Below are positions 6,414 to 13,326 of a stretch of 13,399 nt of DNA, piece by piece; the stretch's first letter is position 1; every line of letters begins with the position of its first letter. The notes beneath the pieces are model-generated. The model had not been told where the DNA came from and made no database searches. It saw only the letters and a list, made by a program, of their open reading frames with translations. Position numbers and translations under genes: made by a program. The stretch comes from Oscillospiraceae bacterium (lineage in GTDB: Bacteria; Bacillota_A; Clostridia; Oscillospirales; Oscillospiraceae). The stretch is from contig JAFQPT010000262.1 in assembly GCA_017411665.1 (NCBI GenBank), positions 1-13,399 on the forward strand, given 5' to 3'.

Positions 6414-7823
6414 TTATTTCATTGCGTTCTTTTCTGCGTCTACCCCGGAGAAGTATTCTCTCGTCAGCTGTACCACTACACCCGACAGGCCGAGCAGTGC
6501 AATCAGATTGGGGATTGCCATCAGACCGTTCAAAGTATCTGCGATGTCCCATGCCAGACCCAGGTCCATGGTAGCACCGACAATGACAATCGCAACAAAC
6601 AGTGTCTGGTAAACCTTGTTGAATTTTGTGCCGAAGATGAACTCGCAGCAGCGGGTGCCGTACAGACCCCAGCTGAGTACGGTGGACAGTGCAAACAGGG
6701 TAATGCCCACAGCGATAATCAGTGCGCCGATTTCGTCGCCGAATACGGTGCCCAGCGCCTTTGCATTGAGAGCAGTGGTGCCCTTGGTGCCGTAGTTGAG
6801 GTCGATGCCGCTGACCAGCAGTGTCAGACCACTCATGGTGCAGATGACGATGGTGTCCATGAACACTTCAAAAATGCCGTACAGACCCTGCTTGACGGGG
6901 TTGGTTTCGGAGGTTGCGGCATGTGCCATGGGTGCAGAGCCCAGACCTGCTTCGTTGGAGAATACGCCGCGCTTGACGCCCCATTCAATGCACAGCTTCA
7001 AGGTGAAGCCGCTGACACCGCCCACAACGGAGGAGGGGTTGAAAGCGCCTTTGAAAATCATACCGAAGACTACAGGCAGTTTTTGTGCATGGAAAATCAG
7101 CACAACGATGCTTGCTGCAATATAAATGATAGACATGAAGGGAATCATCTTTTCGGTGACGCTGCCCAGACGCTGGATGCCGCCCAGCAGAGTGATGGCA
7201 ACGATGACGGCAACAATGACACCGATGGTGAGATTCAGTGCGGTGCTGCCGGTAAAGTCGGGGTTAAAGGTGGAAACAGCCGTGCTGATGGAGTCGGTGA
7301 TGTTGCCGACCTGTACCGCATTGCCGATGCCGAAGGCGGCCAGTGCGCCGAAAGCGGAGAAAATGATTGCCAGCCACTTCCAGTTTTGACCCAGACCGTT
7401 GGTAATATAGTACATGGGACCGCCGACCCAGTCACCCTGGGCATTGCGTTCGCGATATTTGACCGCCAGCACAACTTCCGCATACTTGGTGCACATACCG
7501 ATCAGCGCGGAAACCCACAGCCAGAAAATGGAGCCCGCACCGCCCAGTGTCACTGCCCAGGTGATACCCGCGATATTGCCGGTACCTACCGTTGCCGCCA
7601 GTGCGGTGGTGACCGCCTGGAAGGGAGAAACAGCGCCGTCCTGCTTTTCGGACTTATGAAAGACCTTGCCGATGGTGTTTTTCATGGCATAGCCGAAGCG
7701 CTTGAACTGTACGCCGCCGGTGCGGAGGGTCAGAAACAGACCTGCGCCCAGCAGAAGAACCAGCATGGGGATGCCCCATACGAAACCGTTAATGACAGAG
7801 TTGATGTGAGCGATAAATTCCAT
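6414..7823 (-). CDS. Sodium:alanine/glycine symporter (AGCS family, AlsT/AgcS-like)
   Basis: A 469-residue polytopic membrane protein. Family signatures are TALAATVGTGNIAG at 73-86, GDWVGGPMYYITNGLG at 130-145 and the hallmark SNEAGLGSAPMAHA at 289-302. Members import alanine, glycine or in some cases glutamine together with Na+. The protein has the usual length and looks intact. ATG 7823 was chosen because the protein then begins MEFIAHINSVINGFVW, as relatives do; the nearest Shine-Dalgarno-like AAAGG is about 13 bases upstream, which is distant, while the longer frame from 7904 has no support and would start upstream of the predicted transcript. It has its own promoter and terminator and diverges from a GntR regulator that may control it. 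Substrate specificity is not readable from sequence. Confidence 0.92.
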   Translation of the reverse strand: MEFIAHINSVINGFVWGIPMLVLLLGAGLFLTLRTGGVQFKRFGYAMKNTIGKVFHKSEKQDGAVSPFQAVTTALAATVGTGNIAGITWAVTLGGAGSIFWLWVSALIGMCTKYAEVVLAVKYRERNAQGDWVGGPMYYITNGLGQNWKWLAIIFSAFGALAAFGIGNAVQVGNITDSISTAVSTFNPDFTGSTALNLTIGVIVAVIVAITLLGGIQRLGSVTEKMIPFMSIIYIAASIVVLIFHAQKLPVVFGMIFKGAFNPSSVVGGVSGFTLKLCIEWGVKRGVFSNEAGLGSAPMAHAATSETNPVKQGLYGIFEVFMDTIVICTMSGLTLLVSGIDLNYGTKGTTALNAKALGTVFGDEIGALIIAVGITLFALSTVLSWGLYGTRCCEFIFGTKFNKVYQTLFVAIVIVGATMDLGLAWDIADTLNGLMAIPNLIALLGLSGVVVQLTREYFSGVDAEKNAMK

Positions 7824-7862
7824 AGTGAGTTGACAACCTTTCTGTGCAATGGGGATGCAGAC

Positions 7863-7891
7863 ATAATAACACTTAAAATTTTCGGTTTCAA
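7863..7891 (-). promoter_or_regulatory. Sigma-A promoter of the symporter gene
   Basis: On the minus strand TTGAAA (7886-7891) and TATTAT (7863-7868) are 17 bases apart. Transcription would begin near 7856, about 33 bases before ATG 7823. This also rules out the longer reading frame from 7904. Confidence 0.7.
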
Positions 7892-7943
7892 GAGTAGAAA
7901 ACAAAAATTATTTCGATGGCGTGGCTTGATTTAAGGTTCGGTG

Positions 7944-7985
7944 AAAAATATTTTTAATTTACCCTTGTGAAGCAAAAATATTTTT
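7944..7985. promoter_or_regulatory. Twin A/T palindromes between divergent promoters
   Basis: The 12-bp palindrome AAAAATATTTTT occurs at 7944-7955 and again at 7974-7985, start to start exactly 30 bp, about three helical turns. The pair lies between the symporter promoter and the gntR promoter. The placement suits a bound dimer pair or intrinsically bent DNA. Whether it is the GntR operator is inference, since A/T-rich runs arise easily. Confidence 0.4.
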
Positions 7986-8006
7986 TGTTTCATAGAAAAT
8001 ATGTGC

Positions 8007-8035
8007 TTGCAAGGCTGTAATTTTGGTATTATAAT
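8007..8035 (+). promoter_or_regulatory. Sigma-A promoter of the GntR regulator gene
   Basis: TTGCAA (8007-8012) and a perfect TATAAT (8030-8035) are separated by 17 bases. Transcription would start near 8042, giving a leader of about 54 bases that contains AAGGAGAGAG ahead of the start codon. Confidence 0.8.
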
Positions 8036-8095
8036 GTAAACGTGGTAAAATTCATTGTGAAATGTGTTTATATATAAAAGGAGAGAGATTGAGCC

Positions 8096-8872
8096 GTGAA
8101 TCCCGTATTGATGAGCAAACTGTCCCTGGAAACCGATATTCCATTATACTACCAGCTGGTCAATATTATTAAGAGAAACATCACCGCAGGCACGCTGAAG
8201 CCCGGTGACATTCTGCCCAGCGAATCCGAAATGTGCAAAAATTTTGATATCAGCCGCAGCACCGTCCGTCAGGCGGTCAGCATGCTGGAGGACGAGGGTC
8301 TTGTTGTGCGCAAGCAGGGCAGAGGCACCTATGTTGCGCAGCCCAAGGTACACAGAAAGACACAGCAGCTGTATTCCTTCACATCCGAAATGTCTTCTCT
8401 GGGTCTGACTCCTTCCTCCAAGCTGGTGGAATATGAAGTTATGGAACCCACTCCCGACATTATGAAGATGCTGGAGCTGAGCAGCCCCGAGACTCTGGTC
8501 TATAAGTTCTCCCGTATCCGCTACATGGATGACGAGGCACTGATTCTGGAGACTTCTTTCTATCCCCAGTATCTTTACCCCAATCTGACCCGTCCCATGC
8601 TGGAACGCAACAGCTTCTACAGCCTGCTGCTGGAACAGGGCATCACGCCCTATGAAGCAGTGGACTCCTATGAAGCAGTGGTGCTCAACCGCCGCGAAGC
8701 TGAACTTCTGGGCTGCAGACCCGGCAGCTCTGCGTTTGCTGTGCAGCGCGTGACCCGCATGGAAAACGGCCAGCCCTACGAATTCACCCAGAGCCTTATT
8801 CGCGGTGACCGTGTCAAGCTGGACGTATATCTGAAGAAGGAAGGCGTCAGCTTCACCAGAAATCTGGGCTAA
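8096..8872 (+). CDS. GntR family transcriptional regulator, HutC/FarR type with UTRA domain
   Basis: 258 residues in two domains. Residues about 15-80 form the winged helix-turn-helix: IPLYYQLVNIIKRNI, then the GDILPSESEMC and SRSTVRQAVSMLEDEGLV signatures, ending in the wing KQGRGTYV (73-80). Residues about 95-245 match a UTRA effector-binding domain, with a typical ending that reads EFTQSLIRGDRVKLDVYL. Such regulators usually repress nearby genes until a small ligand binds. The gene diverges from the symporter, so control of amino acid uptake and of itself is a reasonable inference; the ligand is unknown. The start is GTG at 8096, preceded by AAGGAGAGAG; the in-frame ATG at 8111 lies too far from that site. 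A terminator follows directly. Confidence 0.9.
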   Translation: MNPVLMSKLSLETDIPLYYQLVNIIKRNITAGTLKPGDILPSESEMCKNFDISRSTVRQAVSMLEDEGLVVRKQGRGTYVAQPKVHRKTQQLYSFTSEMSSLGLTPSSKLVEYEVMEPTPDIMKMLELSSPETLVYKFSRIRYMDDEALILETSFYPQYLYPNLTRPMLERNSFYSLLLEQGITPYEAVDSYEAVVLNRREAELLGCRPGSSAFAVQRVTRMENGQPYEFTQSLIRGDRVKLDVYLKKEGVSFTRNLG

Positions 8873-8876
8873 TTTC

Positions 8877-8915
8877 AAAACCGACAAGGCATAGTGCGCC
8901 TTGTCGGTTTTTCTT
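8877..8915 (+). terminator. Rho-independent terminator of the GntR regulator gene
   Basis: A perfect 10-bp stem CCGACAAGGC (8881-8890) with GCCTTGTCGG (8898-8907) encloses a 7-base loop and is followed by TTTTTCTTT. It begins a few bases past the stop codon. Confidence 0.9.
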
Positions 8916-8954
8916 TGTGGTTAGATGCCCGATCGGAGCGGTTATTAAAAGTAG

Positions 8955-8974
8955 GGAAGGCGTGCATGCCTTCC
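8955..8974. repeat. Short hairpin, GGAAGGC stem
   Basis: A 7-bp perfect stem, GGAAGGC (8955-8961) with GCCTTCC (8968-8974), around a 6-base loop. There is no T tract, so it is not a simple terminator. Confidence 0.5.
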
Positions 8975-9058
8975 GTAAATGCAAGTCCCCTACAAATCGA
9001 AGTTTGTGAATCGACGCTCCAAAAGAGAATTGTACAAGGGATGCACCTAAAACTTTCC

Positions 9059-9136
9059 GTCATTCCGAGCGAAGTCGAGGAATCCCCCATTCAATACGCC
9101 AATGATCCGGAGATCCCTCGGCAAGCTCGAGATGAC
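9059..9136. repeat. Palindromic intergenic repeat, copy B (inverted relative to copy A)
   Basis: The element starts GTCATTCCGAG and ends CTCGAGATGAC, so its termini are imperfect inverted complements; the inner arms CGAGGAATCCCCC and GGAGATCCCTCG also pair. Bases 9075-9106 are the exact reverse complement of 31-62, so two copies of one element sit in this window in opposite orientations. It carries no open frame with coding support. Confidence 0.8.
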
Positions 9137-9188
9137 AATTTTTTTACGGAAAATCAGTTTTCGTTCGCACTGCGTGAAGGAAAGGGTC

Positions 9189-9283
9189 TCAGGGAAAACC
9201 ATGGCTGGTTTTCCCTGAAATCGCGTCGCGTTAGCGATAGAGCATTTCAGCAGAAATGCTCGCGATTATAAATTCTAATTTAT
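9189..9283. repeat. Cluster of consecutive hairpins
   Basis: Three perfect stem-loops follow each other: a 13-bp stem at 9189-9201/9206-9218 with loop TGGC, an 8-bp stem AGCATTTC/GAAATGCT at 9241-9260 with loop AGCA, and a 7-bp stem ATAAATT/AATTTAT at 9268-9283. A weaker ATCGC/GCGAT pair lies between the first two. None has a proper T tract. It could be a remnant of mobile repeats or a structured RNA; nothing identifies a known family. Confidence 0.55.
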
Positions 9284-9323
9284 CGTGCAGAGGCTTGCTC
9301 CTGTCGGTTCATTCCGAATCGTA

Positions 9324-9344
9324 GGGGCGATGCTCACATGCCCC
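9324..9344. repeat. Short hairpin, GGGGC stem
   Basis: GGGGC (9324-9328) pairs with GCCCC (9340-9344), extended inward by ATG/CAT around the loop CTCA with one bulged G. It resembles the GTAGGGGCG-type short repeats seen between genes of gut Clostridia. Confidence 0.45.
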
Positions 9345-9459
9345 GGCAGATTACAAGCAGAACGGCAGCAATCGGCAGCGGAGAAAATGAAGTCTGCGAA
9401 GCTGTGGTGTTAAGAAATCGAAAATATTTACATAAAATGAAGGTGTCCGCAACTGTTGT

Positions 9460-9538
9460 ACAAAATCGGGAAGAGTCCTTGAAATGCGAACAAAATCGTG
9501 AAAAATTTGCCAAATTTCTGTGCTGATTGGCACAAAAT
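9460..9538. repeat. Spaced ACAAAAT direct repeats upstream of rnf
   Basis: ACAAAATCGGGAA (9460-9472) and ACAAAATCGTGAA (9490-9502) match at 12 of 13 positions and start exactly 30 bp apart; a third, partial ACAAAAT is at 9532-9538. They lie upstream of the predicted rnf promoter, where an activator could bind. Confidence 0.4.
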
Positions 9539-9594
9539 TACAAAAATTTTGAAATTATTATTACAGAATGTGATGATTTTTCGTCGGTTTCGTA

Positions 9595-9623
9595 TGGACA
9601 TATTTTCAGAATCATGTTAAACT
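9595..9623 (+). promoter_or_regulatory. Probable promoter of the rnf operon
   Basis: TGGACA (9595-9600, one mismatch to TTGACA) is 17 bases from TAAACT (9618-9623), which is preceded by TG at 9615-9616, an extended -10. Transcription would begin near 9630, just before the AGAGAGGTG ribosome site. The -10 hexamer is weak, so the exact start is uncertain. Confidence 0.5.
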
Positions 9624-9654
9624 GAATGAGTTAAATTTTAGAGAGGTGATGCAA

Positions 9655-10995
9655 ATGCCATTTAAGTATTACGGCGGCGTCCATCCGGACGAAATGAAGC
9701 AGCCCCACCTGGCTGTTTCCACTATTCCTCAGCCGTCTCAGGTTGTCATTCCTCTTCAGATGCACATCGGTGCACCCTGCCAGCCTCTGGTAAAGGTTGG
9801 CGACGTGGTCACCATGGGCCAGAAGATCGGTGATAACCCCGCACCGCTCTGCGCTCCTATCCACGCTACCGTTTCCGGTAAGGTTGTGGCTATCGAGCCC
9901 AGACGTCACTGCGTAGTTGGTGATCTGGTCCCCTCCATCGTCATCGAAAACGATGGTCTGGACACCCCCTGCACCGACCTTGCTCCTCTGACCGAAGAGG
10001 AACTGAAGGATCCTGAAGCTATCATTCAGAGAATCCGTGAAGCAGGCGTTGTAGGTATGGGTGGCGCAATGTTCCCCACCCACTTCAAGATTCAGGGCGG
10101 CCGCGGCAAGGTCGACACCCTGATCATCAACGGTGCTGAATGCGAACCTTACCTGAACGGTGACCATCGCACCATGCTCGAACACCCCGTAGAACTGCTC
10201 AAGGGCATTGAGCTGGTTCGTATCGCACAGGGTGTTGATACCGCTTACTACGGCATCGAAAAGAACAAGCAGGACGCTATCGATCTGCTCAACTCCCTGA
10301 ACCCCGAACAGTACGGCATCGTGATCGTACCCGAAGAGGTCAAGTATCCTCAGGGCGCTGAAAAGATGCAGGTTAAGGCAAACACCAACCGCGAAGTTAA
10401 GCCCGGCGGCATCCCCTCCGGCGTAGGCTGCAACGTTGTTTCCACCTTCACCGCTTACTCTGTTTACAGAGCTTGCTACGAAGGTCGTCCTCTGATCGAA
10501 CGTGTTCTGTCCGTTGGCGGCTCCGCAATCGAGCCCGCAAACGTTCTGATTCGTTTCGGTACCCCCATCCAGCACGTCATCGATCATCTGGGCGGCTTCA
10601 CTCGTCCCATTGACCGCATCGTTCTGGGCGGACCTATGATGGGCTTTGCATCCTTTGACCAGAGCTGCGGCCTGATCAAGGGTATCTCCGGTCTGCTGTG
10701 CTTCACTGAAGATGAAAACAGAGACGTAGAAAATCCCACCTGCATCCGCTGCGGCAAGTGCATCGAAGTATGCCCCATGAAGCTGCAGCCCATTCACATG
10801 TACATGTACACCCAGAAGAAGGACTATGACGCAATGCAGAAGTTCCACGTCATGGACTGCTTCGAATGTGGTTCCTGTACATATAACTGCCCCGGCCGTC
10901 TGCCTCTGACTCCCACCTTCAAGATGGGCAAGGCAATGCTCAAGGCTAACGATGCCAAGATGCGTGCCAAGGCAGAAGCAGCAGCTAAGAAGTAA
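9655..10995 (+). CDS. rnfC: Rnf complex subunit C (iron-sulfur, NADH/FMN-binding)
   Basis: 446 residues. RnfC is the peripheral subunit of the membrane ferredoxin:NAD+ oxidoreductase and passes electrons between the NAD(H)/flavin site and the rest of the complex. Visible parts are an N-terminal barrel-sandwich region (about 1-90), the Gly-rich motif GVVGMGGAMFPTHFK at 131-145, INGAECEPYL at 158-167, and two 4Fe-4S motifs near the C-terminus: Cys363/366/369/373 in CIRCGKCIEVCP and Cys402/405/408/412 in CFECGSCTYNCP. It lacks the long C-terminal extension seen in some proteobacterial forms. I chose ATG 9655 because AGAGAGGTG ends 6 bases before it; the GTG at 9646 and ATG at 9649 overlap or abut that site. 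It is the first gene of the operon, as in clostridial clusters. Confidence 0.96.
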   Translation: MPFKYYGGVHPDEMKQPHLAVSTIPQPSQVVIPLQMHIGAPCQPLVKVGDVVTMGQKIGDNPAPLCAPIHATVSGKVVAIEPRRHCVVGDLVPSIVIENDGLDTPCTDLAPLTEEELKDPEAIIQRIREAGVVGMGGAMFPTHFKIQGGRGKVDTLIINGAECEPYLNGDHRTMLEHPVELLKGIELVRIAQGVDTAYYGIEKNKQDAIDLLNSLNPEQYGIVIVPEEVKYPQGAEKMQVKANTNREVKPGGIPSGVGCNVVSTFTAYSVYRACYEGRPLIERVLSVGGSAIEPANVLIRFGTPIQHVIDHLGGFTRPIDRIVLGGPMMGFASFDQSCGLIKGISGLLCFTEDENRDVENPTCIRCGKCIEVCPMKLQPIHMYMYTQKKDYDAMQKFHVMDCFECGSCTYNCPGRLPLTPTFKMGKAMLKANDAKMRAKAEAAAKK

Positions 10996-11011
10996 GGAGG
11001 CCCGAACGTAA

Positions 11012-12085
11012 ATGAACGAAAAAATGCTCTATAATGTTTCCGGCGCTCCCTTTATCCGTTCCAAGACCGATACCAGCACCATCATGCGCGATGTGCTGAT
11101 CGCTCTGGTTCCCGCGCTGGCAGTTGGCGTTTGGCAGTTCGGCCTGAAGGCTCTGCTGAATGTCGTGATTTCCGTTGTATCCTGCGTATTCTTTGAATAT
11201 GCATACCGCAAGCTCATGAAGAAGCACTCTACCGTCAATGACCTGTCCGCATGCGTGACCGGCGTTCTGATGGTATACTGCATGCCCGTTGGCGCTACCT
11301 GGTGGATGATCGTACTGGGCAGCTTCTTCGCAATCGTTGTTGTCAAGCAGCTGTACGGCGGCATTGGCAAGAACTTCCTGAACCCCGCTCTGGCAGGCCG
11401 TGCATTCCTGCTGAGCTACCCCGTTCTGATGACCACCTGGGCAGTTCCCACCGCTCTGAAGGGTGCTGTTGATACTACTACCATGGCAACTCCCCTGTCC
11501 TACATGTATTCTGGCGCAGCTCTGCCCGAATACTACACCATCGGCAACATGTTCCTGGGCGGCATCCCCGGCTGTATCGGCGAAGTTTCCGCACTGGCTC
11601 TGATTCTGGGCGGCGCTTACCTGCTGTACAAGGGCGTCATCTCCTGGCGTATTCCCGGAACCTTCATCGGCACCGTTGCAGTTCTGACTCTGGTGTTCGG
11701 CCGTGAAGGCTACGGCAATGTAGAATGGATGCTGCTGAACCTGTGCTCCGGCGGTCTGATGCTGGGCGCAATCTTCATGGCAACCGACTACTCCACCAGC
11801 CCCGTTACTCCCAACGGTCAGCTGATCTTCGGTGTAGGCTGTGGCCTGCTGACCGTGCTGATCCGTTACTTCGGCGGCTACCCCGAAGGTGTTTCCTACG
11901 CTATTCTGATCATGAACCTGCTGGTATGGGCGATCGATAAGGCAACTCCTCAGACTCAGTTCGGTATCTCCAAGGCTGACAAGAAGGTTGCTGAAGCAGA
12001 ACGCAAGGCTGCAAAGGCTGCTGAAAAGGCAGACAAGCTGCAGAAGCAGGTTGAAAAGCTGCATGCAGAAGGAGGTCACAAGTAA
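11012..12085 (+). CDS. rnfD: Rnf complex subunit D (membrane, covalent FMN)
   Basis: 357 residues with about nine or ten hydrophobic segments, belonging to the NqrB/RnfD family. The motif DTTTMAT (154-160) followed by PL fits the flavin-transferase target, with Thr160 as the likely covalent FMN site. GGIGKNFLNPALAGRAFL (116-133) and ATDYSTSPVTPNG (about 257-269) are typical of the family. RnfD forms the membrane core through which electrons pass and ions may move. The last 40 residues form a Lys/Ala/Glu-rich, coiled-coil-like cytosolic tail. A GGAGG site follows the rnfC stop, 11 bases before ATG 11012. The stop overlaps the rnfG start by one base (TAATG), indicating coupled translation. Confidence 0.96.
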   Translation: MNEKMLYNVSGAPFIRSKTDTSTIMRDVLIALVPALAVGVWQFGLKALLNVVISVVSCVFFEYAYRKLMKKHSTVNDLSACVTGVLMVYCMPVGATWWMIVLGSFFAIVVVKQLYGGIGKNFLNPALAGRAFLLSYPVLMTTWAVPTALKGAVDTTTMATPLSYMYSGAALPEYYTIGNMFLGGIPGCIGEVSALALILGGAYLLYKGVISWRIPGTFIGTVAVLTLVFGREGYGNVEWMLLNLCSGGLMLGAIFMATDYSTSPVTPNGQLIFGVGCGLLTVLIRYFGGYPEGVSYAILIMNLLVWAIDKATPQTQFGISKADKKVAEAERKAAKAAEKADKLQKQVEKLHAEGGHK

Positions 12086-12624
12086 TGGAAAAGCAGAGTA
12101 CTTCCTCTCTGATCATTAAGATGGCTGTTCTGCTGATGGTCATCTGTGCAGTTGTATCCGCAGTTCTGGGTGCTGTGAACATGGTTACTTCTCCCACCAT
12201 TGCGCAGATTGCTGCTGAAAAGACCGCAGCTGCTTACAACGAAGTTCTGCCCACTACCGGCGATTACGAAGCAGTCGATTACACCGATGCAAACGTAACC
12301 GCAGTTGCAAAGTGTGCAGAAGGTACTGTTGTTGAAGTCAGCATTTCCGGTTCTCAGAGCATGCTGTTGCTGGCAATCGGCGTTGACAACGACGGTGTGA
12401 TTACCGGTGTTTCCGTCATCGACCATGGCGAAACTCCCGGTCTGGGTGCAAAGGCTGCCGATCCTACTACCGGCCTGCGTACCACCCTTATCGGTCAGAC
12501 CGATGGTCTGGCTCTGTCCAAGAAGGGCGGCACCGTAGAAGCTCTGACCGGTGCTACCATCACTTCTCAGGCTGTTGTTGATGCATGTCAGATCGCAATC
12601 GACACTGCTGCAAATGTGGGTTAA
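12085..12624 (+). CDS. rnfG: Rnf complex subunit G (FMN-binding, extracytoplasmic)
   Basis: 179 residues: one N-terminal membrane helix (about 9-34) and an extracytoplasmic FMN-binding domain. HGETPGLGAK (114-123) and LTGATITSQAV (154-164) are family signatures; Thr158 is the expected covalent FMN attachment site. The residue at the start of this motif is Glu152, where Asp is usual. RnfG carries electrons on the outer face of the complex. It overlaps rnfD by one base and has GGAGG 9 bases upstream inside the rnfD end. A flavin transferase (ApbE) would be needed and is not in the window. Confidence 0.95.
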   Translation: MEKQSTSSLIIKMAVLLMVICAVVSAVLGAVNMVTSPTIAQIAAEKTAAAYNEVLPTTGDYEAVDYTDANVTAVAKCAEGTVVEVSISGSQSMLLLAIGVDNDGVITGVSVIDHGETPGLGAKAADPTTGLRTTLIGQTDGLALSKKGGTVEALTGATITSQAVVDACQIAIDTAANVG

Positions 12625-12639
12625 GGAGGGTAAGGCAAC

Positions 12640-13326
12640 ATGAATATTAAGCAACAGTTCAAGGAAGGCCTTGTTACCAATAACCCCGTTCTGGTACAGC
12701 TGGTTGGTATGTGCGCTACCATGGCGATCACTACCTCTCTGTTCAACGGCGTTGGCATGGGCCTGTCCGTTCTCGTCATTCTGACCTGCTGCAACGTCGT
12801 AGTTTCCATGCTGCGTAAGATTATCCCCGGCGAAATCCGTCTGGCGATCTTCGTTGTTGTTATCGCAGGCTTCGTTACTATCGTTGACCTGGTTCTCCAG
12901 GCATACGTTCCCGCTCTGGCGGATTCTCTGGGTGTATTTATCCCGCTGATCGTTGTTAACTGCATCATCATTGGTCGTGCAGAAGCATTCTGCTCCAAGA
13001 ACACTGTTGGTGCATCCTTCATCGACGGCGTTGCTCAGGGTCTGGGCTACACTCTGGTTCTGATCGCTATGTGTGTCATCCGTGAATTCCTGGGTTCCGG
13101 CACCATCGGCGGCGGTCTGGTTGAAATCGTTGACGGCTCTCTGAAGTTCGCAATGGGCACCGCAAAGGGCATCCAGGTCTTCCCCGCAGAATACGGCATT
13201 ATGTACATGATCCTGCCCTTCGGCGGTTTCGTGACTCTGGGCGTACTGATTGCTCTGATGCAGTTTGTTCTGAGAAAGTCTGCTGAAAAAGCAGAAGCAA
13301 AAGAAGCACAGGAGGTAAATGAATAA
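12640..13326 (+). CDS. rnfE: Rnf complex subunit E (integral membrane)
   Basis: 228 residues with about six membrane helices, of the RnfA/RnfE/NqrD/NqrE family. Signature stretches are NNPVLVQLVGMCATMAITTS (14-33), RKIIPGEIRLAIFVVVIAGFV near 59-79 and PLIVVNCIIIGRAEAF near 102-117. Cysteines inside helices 2 and 4 correspond to those that hold an intramembrane iron-sulfur cluster with RnfA in structures of Rnf and NQR. GGAGGG lies 9 bases before the ATG. A short Lys/Glu/Ala-rich tail ends the protein, and its stop overlaps the rnfA start by one base. Confidence 0.95.
   Translation: MNIKQQFKEGLVTNNPVLVQLVGMCATMAITTSLFNGVGMGLSVLVILTCCNVVVSMLRKIIPGEIRLAIFVVVIAGFVTIVDLVLQAYVPALADSLGVFIPLIVVNCIIIGRAEAFCSKNTVGASFIDGVAQGLGYTLVLIAMCVIREFLGSGTIGGGLVEIVDGSLKFAMGTAKGIQVFPAEYGIMYMILPFGGFVTLGVLIALMQFVLRKSAEKAEAKEAQEVNE

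Larger units (their letters stand above)
8916..9594. other. Gene-free region between gntR and the rnf operon
   Basis: About 680 bases with no credible gene: open frames here lack ribosome binding sites and run through hairpins. It contains a GGAAGGC/GCCTTCC hairpin (8955-8974), palindromic repeat copy B (9059-9136), a cluster of hairpins (9189-9283), a GGGGC/GCCCC hairpin (9324-9344) and spaced ACAAAAT repeats (9460-9538). The mix of unrelated palindromes suggests a landing place for short repeats. Confidence 0.65.

Noticed and set aside
6360..7934. 524-codon plus-strand open frame opposite the symporter
   Set aside because: Antisense shadow that starts inside a terminator region; the minus-strand frame is a clear AGCS transporter.
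8144..8887. 247-codon minus-strand open frame opposite gntR
   Set aside because: It begins in the gntR terminator and mirrors a well-supported regulator gene.
9059..9136. Possible CRISPR repeat because the sequence recurs in the window
   Set aside because: Only two copies, 9 kb apart and in opposite orientation, with no regular spacing, spacers or cas genes.
8894..9271. 125-codon plus-strand open frame in the gntR-rnf gap
   Set aside because: It starts inside the terminator loop and runs through palindromic repeat copy B and a hairpin, with no ribosome binding site.
9338..9526. 62-codon plus-strand open frame before rnf
   Set aside because: No Shine-Dalgarno sequence precedes it, it overlaps the direct repeats, and the peptide matches nothing I recognise.
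9529..9655. Possible Rex or riboswitch control of rnf
   Set aside because: GTTAAA occurs twice near the start as a direct repeat rather than the Rex palindrome, and no riboswitch-like fold is visible in the short leader.
10985..12079. 364-codon minus-strand open frame opposite rnfD
   Set aside because: Antisense shadow of a clear RnfD gene with Gln/His/Cys-rich composition.
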